Assembly (NCBI GenBank): GCA_027488845.1
Contig: JAIYBC010000047.1
Span: 62,001 to 126,000 of the forward strand
Length of the DNA: 64,000 nucleotides
From: Verrucomicrobiales bacterium
Lineage (GTDB): Bacteria > Verrucomicrobiota > Verrucomicrobiia > Limisphaerales > UBA9464
Direction of reading: 5' to 3'
In this document: in pieces, positions 34,494 through 43,310 of the stretch
Layout: each line of letters begins with the position of its first letter
Numbering within the stretch: position 1 is the first letter of the stretch
Translations under genes and position numbers: made by a program
The notes under the pieces: model-generated
Seen by the model: only the letters and a program-made list of their open reading frames with translations
The model's database searches: none
Told to the model about the DNA's origin: nothing

Positions 34494-35233
34494 CCCCGAC
34501 CGCTTCCCCCCATGCCGACGGCGCGGTCCGTGTCCGCGGCGTCATCAAGACCTTCGGCGTCGGCGATGCCAAGACCGTCGCGCTCAAGGGCATCGACTTC
34601 TCGGCCGCCGAGGGCGAGCTGCATCTCGTGGTCGGCCCGTCGGGTTGCGGCAAGACCACGCTGCTCAGCGTGGTGGCCGGGACGCTCGACTGGGACGAGG
34701 GCGACGTCTCGGTGTTCGGCACCCGCCTCGACGGCATGGGCAAAGGCGCGGTGACCCGGTTCCGGCGGTCGAACATCGGGTTCATCTTCCAGCAGTTCAA
34801 CCTGATCCCGACCCTGACCCTGGTGGAGAACGTGTCGGTGCCCCTGCTGCTCAACGGAGCCGGCCGCCGGACGGCCGAGGAGAAGGCGGCCCAGCTCCTG
34901 AAGCAGGTCGGACTCGAGGGCCGCGGGAACAAGCGTCCCACCCAGCTTTCCGGCGGACAGCAACAGCGGGTGGCCATCGCCCGCGCACTGGTCCACGAGC
35001 CGCGGCTGCTGATCTGCGACGAGCCGACCAGCGCCCTCGACTCCGCGACGGGGCACCAGATCATGGACATCCTCTCCGGCGTCGCCCGTGCGCCCGGTCG
35101 CTGCGTGATCATCGTGACCCACGACCCGCGGACCCACCGTTACGCCGACCGCATCACCGAGATGGAGGACGGCCGTGTCACCCGGGTGCTCGATGGCGCC
35201 GCCTTGGGCGAGTTCGTTTCCATGACCCACTGA
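34490..35233 (+). CDS. ABC transporter ATP-binding protein (DevA/LolD-like)
   Basis: A 247-residue ATPase with Walker A GPSGCGKTT (49-57), Q-loop FQQFNLIPTL (100-109), signature LSGGQQQRVAIARAL (153-167) and Walker B LLICDEPTSALD (173-184). The set matches the LolD/MacB/DevA subfamily, which works with FtsX-type permeases in a mechanotransmission exporter. Its ATG overlaps the permease stop (ATGA). The C-terminus ends in an H-loop region VTHDPR and a short tail. Confidence 0.93.
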   Translation: MTPTASPHADGAVRVRGVIKTFGVGDAKTVALKGIDFSAAEGELHLVVGPSGCGKTTLLSVVAGTLDWDEGDVSVFGTRLDGMGKGAVTRFRRSNIGFIFQQFNLIPTLTLVENVSVPLLLNGAGRRTAEEKAAQLLKQVGLEGRGNKRPTQLSGGQQQRVAIARALVHEPRLLICDEPTSALDSATGHQIMDILSGVARAPGRCVIIVTHDPRTHRYADRITEMEDGRVTRVLDGAALGEFVSMTH

Positions 35234-35245
35234 ACCTTTCCGACG

Positions 35246-36199
35246 ATGATCCTCTTCAAGCGTGTTTCCTTCTGGCTGGCTGTGCTCGGCGTGGTCGCCG
35301 CGGTGCGACTGGTGCGGCTTCAGGGCCAGCGTCCGCCCGATCCGGGACCGGTGTCGGCCCCGGCCCGGTCTCCGTATCCGTCGACGGTGGCGGCGACCGG
35401 CCTGATCGAGGCCGCCCGTGAGAACGTGCGCGTCGCCAGTCCGCGGTCGGGTCTGGTGGTCGCGGTGAAGGTCCGCGCCGGTGACGCGGTGAGGAAGGGC
35501 GACCCGCTGTTCGAGCTGGATTCCCGCGAGGTGGTCGCACGGATAGCGGCCCAGGAGGCGCAGGTGGCCTCCATCCGGGCGCAGGCGGCGGTGGACGAGG
35601 CGTTGGTGGAGGACTGGACGGACCAGTTGGCGCGGTTCACGCGGCTGGAGAAGGACCGTGTGGCGACGGAGGACGAGGTGAAGCGTCGCGGGTTCCAATT
35701 GGCCGCAGCCAAGGCCCGTGTGGCCGCCCAACACGCCGCCGAGGCCGTGGCCGCGGCGCAGCTCCATCAGGCGAGGACCGAACTGGGTCTGTTGACCGTC
35801 CGCGCCCCCCGGGACGGCCGGATGCTGCAGGTGAACATCCGCGAGGGCGAGTTCGCCACCGCGGGCGCCTCGGGCGAGACCCTGATGCTCCTCGGCGACA
35901 CCGACACGCTCCAGGTCCGGGCGGAGGTGGACGAACAGAACGCGGTTCTTGTGGAACCGAACCGTCCCGCGGTGGCCTCGCTCAAGGGCCATCCGGAGCT
36001 CCGCATGGACCTGCGCTTCGTGCGCTTCGAACCGTATGTCGTGCCGAAGCGCAGCCTGACAGGCGACAGCCTTGAGCGGGTCGACACCCGCGTCCTTCAG
36101 ATCGTGTACGAGTTCGACCGCCCGAAGTTCCCCGTGTATGTCGGCCAGCAGGTTGACGTGTTCGTCGAGCGTGTCGCCCGGTCCGCCGCCAATCCCTGA
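35246..36199 (+). CDS. HlyD-family periplasmic adaptor (DevB-like)
   Basis: A 317-residue membrane-fusion protein. It has an N-terminal anchor (FWLAVLGVVAAVRLV), a lipoyl/barrel start (TVAATGLIEAARENVRVASPRSGLV), an alpha-hairpin region (about 95-180) rich in Ala, Gln and Glu, then the second lipoyl half LLTVRAPRDGRMLQ and a beta-barrel domain. It links the inner-membrane ABC permease to the outer-membrane TolC-type channel encoded next. The hairpin is fairly short, as in DevB. ATG at 35246, 12 bp after the ATPase gene. Confidence 0.88.
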   Translation: MILFKRVSFWLAVLGVVAAVRLVRLQGQRPPDPGPVSAPARSPYPSTVAATGLIEAARENVRVASPRSGLVVAVKVRAGDAVRKGDPLFELDSREVVARIAAQEAQVASIRAQAAVDEALVEDWTDQLARFTRLEKDRVATEDEVKRRGFQLAAAKARVAAQHAAEAVAAAQLHQARTELGLLTVRAPRDGRMLQVNIREGEFATAGASGETLMLLGDTDTLQVRAEVDEQNAVLVEPNRPAVASLKGHPELRMDLRFVRFEPYVVPKRSLTGDSLERVDTRVLQIVYEFDRPKFPVYVGQQVDVFVERVARSAANP

Positions 36200-36219
36200 A
36201 CTGCCCAACCGTGATTCCC

Positions 36220-37572
36220 ATGAAACCGAGAACCCGTCTGATACTCCCGGCGCTGCTGGTCGCCGTCCATGCCGCCGCGGCGCCGATGTGGCCCACCAAC
36301 GCCCTGGGCCTGGGCGACGCCCTGTCGCTGGCCCTGAAGGGCAACGCAGCCCTTCTCAAGGGACGCCAGGAGATCCAGGAGGCGCATGGCTTGGCGATCC
36401 AGCAGTCGGCCGTCTCGCGTCCGCGTCTCGCCGCCACGGGGGCCTACCAGCAGATCGACGAGAACCGGATCGAGAAGGTGGCGTTCGCGCCGGGTGCTCC
36501 TGCGGTTTCGTTCCAGAACAACCAGAGCTGGAACGCGAACCTGGTGGTCACCCAGCCGATCCTCGCCGGCGGACGCCTGAGCTCCAGCCGTCGTTCGTCC
36601 GCGATCACCCGCGAGGCCGCCCTCGCTTCCTACAAGGCCCTGGTGGCGAACACGCTTCTCGACGTCCGGATCGCCTACCAGGACATCCTGCTCGCCGCGG
36701 AGCAGATCCGCGTGCAGGAGGCTTCGATCCAATTGCTCGACCGTGAACTGGCCGACACCCGGCGCCGCTTCGAGGCGGGAACCGTTCCCCGTTTCAACGT
36801 GCTGCGGGCCGAGGTCGAGCTGGCAAACGCGCGTCCGCCGCTGATCCGTGCCCGCAACCAGCTCCGGAACTCCCGCAACAACCTCGCGAACCTCCTCGGC
36901 TTCGACGTGCCGAAGGAAGTCGGCGAGGACATCCCGCTCTCGGTGTCCGGGCGCCTGCAGGACGAACCGCTCGAGGTGGGTGTGAGCGCCGCCATCGTGC
37001 GTGCGCTGACGAACCGTCCGGAGATCGCGGCCGCCCGTGCCGGGGAGAAGCTCCGCCATGAGGAGGTCATCCAGGCCAAGTCCGACTACTATCCGACCCT
37101 GGCCGGTACGGCCGGATACGGCTGGCAGAGCCGCAACTTCGTCCGGGACCTCACCCAGGACCTCAACGGCTGGACGGTGGGCGGGCAGATGACGTGGAAC
37201 ATCTTCGACTTCGGGGCGACGAAGGGGCGGGTCCAGGCCGCGAGGAGCCGCGAGGAGAAGTCCCGCATCGAGATCGAGGACATCCAGCGTCGCATCGAGC
37301 TGGAGGTCCGTACGGCGCATTCCGGCTGGTCCGAGGCGCGTGAGGTCCTGCTCTCCCAGGCGAAGGTGATCGAGCAGGCCGAGGAGGCGCTCCGTCTCGC
37401 GACGGCCCGTTCCGAGGCGGGCAGCGGAACGCAGTTGGATGTGCTCTCCGCTCAGACCGCGCTGACCCAGGCGCGCACCGTGTACAGCCAGGCGCTGCGG
37501 GATGGCGCCGTGGCCCGTGCGCGGCTGGAGAAGGCCATGGGCGAGGGTGTAGTCCTCGACGGGAAGCCGTAG
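36220..37572 (+). CDS. TolC-family outer-membrane efflux protein
   Basis: A 450-residue outer-membrane channel protein. A signal peptide (LLVAVHAAAAP) is followed by two repeats of the OEP fold: GLGDALSLALKGNAALLKGRQEI near the start and, in the second half, the FEAGTVPRFNVLRAEVELANARPP and SEAGSGTQLDVLSAQTALTQAR motifs typical of TolC proteins. It completes the tripartite exporter of the operon that begins with the TetR gene. I use the ATG at 36220; a GTG at 36211 is also possible. No lipobox. Confidence 0.9.
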   Translation: MKPRTRLILPALLVAVHAAAAPMWPTNALGLGDALSLALKGNAALLKGRQEIQEAHGLAIQQSAVSRPRLAATGAYQQIDENRIEKVAFAPGAPAVSFQNNQSWNANLVVTQPILAGGRLSSSRRSSAITREAALASYKALVANTLLDVRIAYQDILLAAEQIRVQEASIQLLDRELADTRRRFEAGTVPRFNVLRAEVELANARPPLIRARNQLRNSRNNLANLLGFDVPKEVGEDIPLSVSGRLQDEPLEVGVSAAIVRALTNRPEIAAARAGEKLRHEEVIQAKSDYYPTLAGTAGYGWQSRNFVRDLTQDLNGWTVGGQMTWNIFDFGATKGRVQAARSREEKSRIEIEDIQRRIELEVRTAHSGWSEAREVLLSQAKVIEQAEEALRLATARSEAGSGTQLDVLSAQTALTQARTVYSQALRDGAVARARLEKAMGEGVVLDGKP

Positions 37573-37611
37573 TCGGCCGGAAGCCGAGTCCGGCGTCGAG
37601 GTGTCGCCGAT

Positions 37612-38883
37612 TCAGCTGAACGCCCGATGCAGGATGCGGTTGAGGCCGGCATCCGAATCGCGCGTGGAGACGAGGGCGAGCGAGAGGTTGCCGGGTTGAA
37701 GGAACTCGGCGGCGACGGCGCGGATCTCGGCGGCGGTGACCGCGGCGACCTTCTCACGGGACTGCTCGGGCGGTGTGACGCGCCCATGTCCGAGGACCTG
37801 TTCCCCCAGCCACATCATCACCTGTTCCGAGCCTTCCAGGGCGAGATCGGCCTGGCCCGTGGCGTAGTCCTTGGCCCGCAGCAGCTCCGCCTTGCCCACG
37901 GCCCGCGAAGCCAATCGCCGGACCTCGCCCAGCGCCAGGCGCAGGGCCCGTTCCAGCTGGCGGTCGTCGAGTCCGGCCGAAACCACCAGGTCGCCGCAGT
38001 CGCTCCAGGCGCTGACCGTGCTTTGGATGTTGTATGCGAGCCCGTTGTCCTCGCGGACGACCTGGAAGAGGCGCGAACTCATGTTCTCGCCGAGGACGAC
38101 ATTGAGCAGCCGCAGCGCGAACCGACGCGGATCGGTGCGCGGGAGCGTCCGGAATCCGATGGCGAGGTGCGTCTGTTCGGTCTCGCGGGTGCGGAGGCGG
38201 ACGACCGGGAAGCCGCGCGGCGCGGGCGCCGGCGCCGGCGTCCGGATCGGCGCACGGCGGAACATCGGGTCGATGCGGGTCAACCGCGCGACGAGGTCGT
38301 CGTGGTCCACGTTGCCGGCGGCCGACACGACGGTGCGTCCGGCGACATACTGCTCTCCGAGGAAGGCCAGCAGCTCCTTCCGGCCCAGCGAACGGACGGA
38401 CCGCGGGGTGCCGATGACGGGGCGGCCGAGCGGATGCCTTGGGAACTGCGTGGCGTTGAGGACGTCGTGGACCAGCTCCGCCGGTTGGTCGAGGTACATC
38501 GACTGTTCCTCGAGGATGACCTCGCGTTCCTTCTCGACCTCGGCTGGGGAGAAGCGGGACTCGAGGAACATGTCGAGCAGCACGTCGAGCAGGTCCGGCA
38601 TCCTCGCGGCCACGGCCCGGCTGTAGAAGCAGGTCAGCTCCTCGTCGGTGAAGGCGTTGAGGTAGCCGCCGACGCCCTCGACGTCCTGGGAGATCCGGGC
38701 AGCCGAACGCCGGCGGGTGCCCTTGAACAGCATGTGCTCGATGAAGTGGGCGGCGCCGTTGTTGTCGGCGGCCTCGTAGCGTCCGCCGGTGCCGACCCAG
38801 ATCCCCAGCGAGACGCTGGCGAGGTGGGGCATCCGGGCGGAGACGACACGCAGTCCCGAGGGCAGTTCCGAATATCTGTACAT
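37612..38883 (-). CDS. M16 family zinc peptidase
   Basis: A 423-residue insulinase/pitrilysin-type peptidase with the inverted zinc motif HFIEH (His46, Glu49, His50) and a downstream glutamate in VEKEREVILEEQ near 115-128. This single-unit length matches bacterial processing peptidases (PqqL/YmxG-like). It has no signal peptide, so it is probably cytoplasmic. The gene is convergent with the TolC gene (40 bp apart). It is a relative of the larger tandem M16 enzyme at 52.8 kb, but the two are not neighbours. Substrate unknown. Confidence 0.9.
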   Translation of the reverse strand: MYRYSELPSGLRVVSARMPHLASVSLGIWVGTGGRYEAADNNGAAHFIEHMLFKGTRRRSAARISQDVEGVGGYLNAFTDEELTCFYSRAVAARMPDLLDVLLDMFLESRFSPAEVEKEREVILEEQSMYLDQPAELVHDVLNATQFPRHPLGRPVIGTPRSVRSLGRKELLAFLGEQYVAGRTVVSAAGNVDHDDLVARLTRIDPMFRRAPIRTPAPAPAPRGFPVVRLRTRETEQTHLAIGFRTLPRTDPRRFALRLLNVVLGENMSSRLFQVVREDNGLAYNIQSTVSAWSDCGDLVVSAGLDDRQLERALRLALGEVRRLASRAVGKAELLRAKDYATGQADLALEGSEQVMMWLGEQVLGHGRVTPPEQSREKVAAVTAAEIRAVAAEFLQPGNLSLALVSTRDSDAGLNRILHRAFS

Positions 38884-38911
38884 CAGGGTCGATGGTTGGG
38901 CGCCGGCCGGC

Positions 38912-39871
38912 TCAGGGACCGACCTTCAGCCAGCGGAGCCCGAGCTGGATCCAGAAGGGGATTGTGAGGATGCCGATCAGCGAGGTGCCGATGACGATGC
39001 GGACCGCGGTGGCGGGGTGGCCGCCGTACATGCGGGCGAGGATGATCGGGAAGACGCCGGCGGGCATCGCGGCCTGGACGACGAGGACACGGCGCAGCTC
39101 CTCGGAGGTCGGCACCACCATCGCGACGGCGAGCATCGCCAGCGGGATCAGGCCGAGGCGGAAGAGCGAGGCCCAGGCGACGGTCCGCACCGTGTCGGAC
39201 GAGCGCAGTTCGCGGGTCTGGTCGGCCATCGTGGCCCCGGTGAGGACGATCCCGAGGGGGAAGGCGCAGGCGCCCAGCATCGCGGCCGTCGTCAGCACCG
39301 CCTTCGGAAGGAACCGCTGGGCGCCGACCACGTTGAGCAGGATCGAAATGAGGATCGCGACGATCGGCGGGTTGAGCAGACGCCGCCACTCACGCCAACC
39401 GCTGGCGTGGCCGAGCGTCATGAGACCGAGGGTCCACATGGCGATGTCGACGCCGAGGTTGTGGACGAAGAGCACGCCCGGCGTGTCCGGGTGGCTGGCG
39501 AACAGGGTCAGGATGAGCGGAAAGGGGACGTAGCCGTAGTTCTGCAGTCCGGCGACGAGGGAGAAGGTCCGCTGGGCCGCGTCGGAGCCGAGTCCGAGTC
39601 TCCTGCGGAAGATCCAGCACAGCCCGATTCCGATGACGATTCCGCCGAATCCGAAAAGGGGCGGGACGAGCAGGTTGCTCGGACGGCGGAGCGCCTCGTT
39701 GCCGAGGACCTTGTCGAGGATGAGGCACGGGGTCAGGACGTTGACCACCACGCGGATCAGGCTGTTGTCGGCCTCCTCGGTGAGCCATTCGGCCTTTCGC
39801 AGGGCGACACCCACCGCCGCTAGGCAGAACACCGGCAGCACCGCCGCCAAGACTTCGTTGAGGCCAATCAT
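38912..39871 (-). CDS. AEC family (auxin efflux carrier-like) transporter
   Basis: A 319-residue integral membrane protein with ten likely TM helices arranged as two halves. The motif NVLTPCLILDKV in helix 2 and GLQNYGYVPFPL near 106 are characteristic of AEC/MleP transporters, as is the second-half motif around CAFPLGIVLTGATMADQ. Bacterial members carry malate, malonate or other small organic acids, or are uncharacterised. No regulator or partner enzyme suggests a substrate here. The gene lies 28 bp before the M16 peptidase on the same strand. Confidence 0.85.
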   Translation of the reverse strand: MIGLNEVLAAVLPVFCLAAVGVALRKAEWLTEEADNSLIRVVVNVLTPCLILDKVLGNEALRRPSNLLVPPLFGFGGIVIGIGLCWIFRRRLGLGSDAAQRTFSLVAGLQNYGYVPFPLILTLFASHPDTPGVLFVHNLGVDIAMWTLGLMTLGHASGWREWRRLLNPPIVAILISILLNVVGAQRFLPKAVLTTAAMLGACAFPLGIVLTGATMADQTRELRSSDTVRTVAWASLFRLGLIPLAMLAVAMVVPTSEELRRVLVVQAAMPAGVFPIILARMYGGHPATAVRIVIGTSLIGILTIPFWIQLGLRWLKVGP

Positions 39872-39914
39872 TCTTCCGCTGGAGACGGACCCTAATCCGT
39901 TCCGCGGGCAGGCG

Positions 39915-40478
39915 TCACGCCAGCAGATGCCGGGCGATGGATTCGAACTCGAGGCGCTGGACCTGGCGGAGGAATGCGGCCTCCTCGGAGTTCGGCCGTC
40001 GGATTGCGGCCTCGCATTCGTCCACCAACGCCATCGGATCCACGTTTCCGGAAAGGGTGAGCCGGCGGGCCAGCGCCTGGATGGCGGGCGATGCCGTGGG
40101 GATTTCGGGGAGCCGTTCGGTCAGGCGCGTGTATGCCGGGTGGTCGGCGCAGCGGCGGAACCAATACTTCGCATTCCAGAAGTCGGGCTCGCGGCGGTGG
40201 AGGATGGCATGGAGGAGGCAACCCTCGGAACACGACATGTCCTGCACGATGTCATGGGCCTCGTCGTGGTGGTCGTTGTAGAGGAAGGCCACCGCGCGGA
40301 GCAGCGAAGCCTCACGGGCGGACAATCCCCAGTCGGCCTCCAGCAAGGCCAGTTGGTCCCGGATCTCGGTGGCCGAAGGGATCCCGGTGCGCGGACCTCC
40401 GTCGAGGTCGGGCGGAGTCGATCCGCCGATCGTCTTCCAGAATCGGTCCAGCCGACCGAGGTCAAACGTCGTTGCCAT
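39915..40478 (-). CDS. Conserved-looking protein of unknown function
   Basis: A 187-residue soluble, mostly alpha-helical, acidic protein. The centre has a His/Trp-rich segment: NDHHDEAHDIVQD, a CSEGCLLHAILHRREPDFWNA run and KYWFRRCADHPAY. The clustered His, Cys and Asp residues could bind metal, but there is no known motif. I believe similar DFWNAKYWFRR-type proteins occur in other Verrucomicrobia, though I cannot verify it. ATG at 40478 chosen, because the upstream extension to 40520 would run into the leader of the divergent prenyl synthase gene. Confidence 0.65.
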   Translation of the reverse strand: MATTFDLGRLDRFWKTIGGSTPPDLDGGPRTGIPSATEIRDQLALLEADWGLSAREASLLRAVAFLYNDHHDEAHDIVQDMSCSEGCLLHAILHRREPDFWNAKYWFRRCADHPAYTRLTERLPEIPTASPAIQALARRLTLSGNVDPMALVDECEAAIRRPNSEEAAFLRQVQRLEFESIARHLLA

Positions 40479-40578
40479 CACGGGATGCCTTAGGCTCTGC
40501 GAATGGGGGATGGGCGTCAAACCGGGAAGTACCCGCTTGATGCCGGGGCGGGGTCCAACCTACAACGCGCTCCGCCAC

Positions 40579-41469
40579 ATGCCCCCGTTCGACCTCTCCA
40601 GCTGGCTCAACCTGCGCACCGCCGAGGTGGATGCCGCCCTCGACCGTTCGCTTCCCAAGGAATCGAAGAAGCCTTCGACCATCCACAAGGCGATGCGCTA
40701 CTCGATCTTCGCCGGCGGCAAGCGGATGCGCCCAGCCCTCGTCCTCGCAGCCGCCGAGGCCTGTGGACGGCCCAATCCCGATTCCTACTCCCTCGCCTGC
40801 GCCGTCGAGTGCATCCACACCTACTCGCTGATCCATGACGACCTGCCGGGCATGGACAACGACGACATGCGCCGTGGAAAGCCGACGAACCACAAGGTCT
40901 TCGGGGAAGGCATGGCCATCCTCGCGGGGGACGCGCTCCTGACCCAGGCCTTCGAGATCGCTGCGCTCTGCGAATCGAACAGCCGCTATTCGCACCGCGA
41001 CCTGGTGCTCGAGCTGGCACGGGCCTCCGGGTCGCTCCAGCTGATCGCCGGCCAGGTGGCCGACCTGGAGGGCGAGGGGAAGCCCACGTCCCGGGCCCAG
41101 TTGCGCTACATCCATGAACGCAAGACGAGCGCGCTGCTCTGCTGCTCGGTGCGTCTCGGCGGCATGAGCGTGGGCTGCAAGCCCCAGCAGCTGGAGGCGC
41201 TCACGGACTTCGGATACCACGTGGGCCTCGCGTTCCAGGTCATCGACGACATCCTCGACGTGACCCAGTCCTCCGAGGTGCTCGGCAAGACCGCGGGCAA
41301 GGACGTCAAGGCGGGCAAGGCGACCTACCCGGCAATCGTCGGCCTCGACGAATCGCGGCGCATCGCGGCCGCCCTCACGCGGAAGGCCTTTGCCGCGTTG
41401 AAGCCATTCCGGGGCAAGGCGACGGCGCTTGAAGCGATCGCCGAGTACCTGCTGAAGCGCGACCACTGA
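40579..41469 (+). CDS. ispA: Polyprenyl diphosphate synthase (farnesyl/geranylgeranyl type)
   Basis: A 296-residue chain-elongating prenyltransferase. It has the first aspartate-rich motif in SLIHDDLPGMDNDDMRRGKP and the second in AFQVIDDILDVT, plus AGGKRMRPAL and GDALLTQAFE. The length and the four-residue LPGM spacing between the first-motif aspartates (DDxxxxD) fit the bacterial FPP/GGPP synthases. It uses IPP and DMAPP from the MEP pathway, of which ispG is encoded upstream at 29 kb. ATG at 40579 chosen; the open frame runs upstream to 40369 over the divergent gene. Product chain length is not determined by inspection. Confidence 0.9.
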   Translation: MPPFDLSSWLNLRTAEVDAALDRSLPKESKKPSTIHKAMRYSIFAGGKRMRPALVLAAAEACGRPNPDSYSLACAVECIHTYSLIHDDLPGMDNDDMRRGKPTNHKVFGEGMAILAGDALLTQAFEIAALCESNSRYSHRDLVLELARASGSLQLIAGQVADLEGEGKPTSRAQLRYIHERKTSALLCCSVRLGGMSVGCKPQQLEALTDFGYHVGLAFQVIDDILDVTQSSEVLGKTAGKDVKAGKATYPAIVGLDESRRIAAALTRKAFAALKPFRGKATALEAIAEYLLKRDH

Positions 41470-41612
41470 TCCGAATTGGGGTTGGACACGGATTCGCACG
41501 GATTGGTGCCCTGTGTGGAGGTGCGTCAGGTCGATGGGACACCGTGGGGATGGGCTGACCCACGCTTCCGGACGACGGCTGGGGATGAAGTGGACTTGAT
41601 CCGAGATCCGCG
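41470..41612. repeat. Short intergenic stretch with tandem CACGGATT units
   Basis: Between the prenyl synthase and the cytochrome gene. Two 10-bp units beginning CACGGATT (41487 and 41497) stand side by side. They resemble common degenerate intergenic repeats and have no terminator-like hairpin with T-run. Nothing else is visible. Confidence 0.35.
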
Positions 41613-43310
41613 ATGAATAGCGTCTGCGACGTGTTCCCACGATCGGCACTGACAACACTGCTCTCCGGCCTCCTCGGCGCTTTCCCTGCCCAAGCCGCAG
41701 GGAATCCGACGGACCTGGCCGGCCAGGTCCGTCGCGGGCAGACCTTGTACATCGCCCACTGTTCGATGTGCCATCAGGTGACGGGACGGGGCGCTGCGGG
41801 GACGTATCCGCCGCTCGCCGGATCCGATTTCCTTGTGGGCGACAAAGGACGCCGGTCGGCGGTGGCTGCGGTGGTCGGAGGACTCCAGGGACCGATCACG
41901 GTCAACGGTAAGGCCTACAACAACCAGATGCCGGCCGTGGTCCTTGACGACCAAGGCGTCGCCGACGTCCTCACCTTCGTCTTCAACCAGTGGGGCAATC
42001 CGGGCGGTGCGTTTTCCGCGGAGGAGGTGGCCCGCATCCGCGCCGATTCGCCGTTCAAGACCTTCGCCGACCTGGTGAAGGCCAACGCCTACGAGCCTTT
42101 GCCCAAGGCGCCCGAGGGAACCCGGGTCCGGGAGACGGTTCGGCTGAACGAGTTCGTGGTGCGCATCGCCGGCGACGGCAAGGGACGCGTGGCGTATCTC
42201 CTGACCGGCGAAGGATCCGTCAGCCGCCTGGATCTCGCGACACGGAAGATCACTCCGCTGTTCGCCGCGGCCGACTACCTGCCGAACGGCGGCGCCGGGA
42301 TCTCCGCAGCGGGTCTCCATCTCGACACCCGGAACCGCCTGTGGATCGTGACCAACCACCGTCGCGAGGAAGGATCTGCCCTGGTGACGAACGAGGTCGC
42401 GATCCATCGGACCTCCCGGGTCGATCCGCAGGGCAACCCGACGGCACCGAAGGCGTGGTTCCAGATGCGCTACCCATGGGGAATCGGTCCCTACAACCAC
42501 GGCGCATCCCATGTCGCCATCGGTCCCGATGGACGCCTCTACCTCGCCTCGGGTTCGCGGACGGACGGCGGTGAGCGTGGATCGGATCCGCGTCTGGGAA
42601 CGATGGGGGAAACGGATCTCACCGCCGCGCTGCTGCGTTTCGATCCGGAATCCGAGTCACCCGAACCCGAGGTCGTGGCGCGGGGGATCCGGAACGCCTG
42701 GAGCTTCGCATGGGATTCCTCGGGCCACCTCTTCAGCGTCTCCAACGGCCCGGATGCACATGCCTGCGAGGAGATGGATTGGATCCGTCCGCCGGCATTG
42801 GGCGAGTCCCCGCGGCATCACGGGTTTCCGTACCAGTTCGAGGATTGGAGCCCGACGCGGGCGGCGTATCCGCACACGCCGAAATCTCCGGAAGGCGCCT
42901 CGTTCGTGCACCCGGTGAAGAACCTCGGACCCGACGGTCAGCCCGAAGGCCGGACAGGCTGGACCTTCTCGCCGCACTCCTCGCCCGCGGGAATGGTGTG
43001 GCTGGACGGCCGTTGGCCTGCGGCATGGCGGAATGCCTTCCTCGTGGGACGATTCGGCAACCTGATCTCGGGCGACCAGGGGAAGGACTCCGGCTTCGAC
43101 GTCCTCTCGGTGCGGCCTTCAAGGCCGACGGACGCCGAGGTTTGGGAGGCGACGACGAAGACCTTCCTGGCGCCGCTGGGGCGTCCGTTGGACCTGCATC
43201 TCTCGGGCGGTCGGCTCTACGTGCTGGAGTACACGCGACCCACCGATTTCAGGAGCGGACGCGGTTGGCTTCCGGGACGGATCCTCGAGGTCGAGCCGTC
43301 AGGTCCCTGA
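41613..43310 (+). CDS. Cytochrome c / PQQ-sugar-dehydrogenase-like fusion protein
   Basis: A 565-residue exported protein. A signal peptide is followed by a c-type cytochrome domain (residues 35-135) with CSMCH at Cys50-His54 and a probable axial Met in NNQMPAV. The rest is a six-bladed beta-propeller of the glucose/sorbosone dehydrogenase type, with NHGASHVAIGPDGRLYLASGSR, VARGIRNAWSFAWDSSGHLF and HPVKNLGPDG. Such proteins may oxidise a sugar at a PQQ or metal centre and pass electrons to the fused heme, but the redox cofactor of the propeller is not evident. The gene stands alone, convergent with the FdhF-like gene; the two 3' ends overlap by about 12 bp. Confidence 0.83.
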   Translation: MNSVCDVFPRSALTTLLSGLLGAFPAQAAGNPTDLAGQVRRGQTLYIAHCSMCHQVTGRGAAGTYPPLAGSDFLVGDKGRRSAVAAVVGGLQGPITVNGKAYNNQMPAVVLDDQGVADVLTFVFNQWGNPGGAFSAEEVARIRADSPFKTFADLVKANAYEPLPKAPEGTRVRETVRLNEFVVRIAGDGKGRVAYLLTGEGSVSRLDLATRKITPLFAAADYLPNGGAGISAAGLHLDTRNRLWIVTNHRREEGSALVTNEVAIHRTSRVDPQGNPTAPKAWFQMRYPWGIGPYNHGASHVAIGPDGRLYLASGSRTDGGERGSDPRLGTMGETDLTAALLRFDPESESPEPEVVARGIRNAWSFAWDSSGHLFSVSNGPDAHACEEMDWIRPPALGESPRHHGFPYQFEDWSPTRAAYPHTPKSPEGASFVHPVKNLGPDGQPEGRTGWTFSPHSSPAGMVWLDGRWPAAWRNAFLVGRFGNLISGDQGKDSGFDVLSVRPSRPTDAEVWEATTKTFLAPLGRPLDLHLSGGRLYVLEYTRPTDFRSGRGWLPGRILEVEPSGP

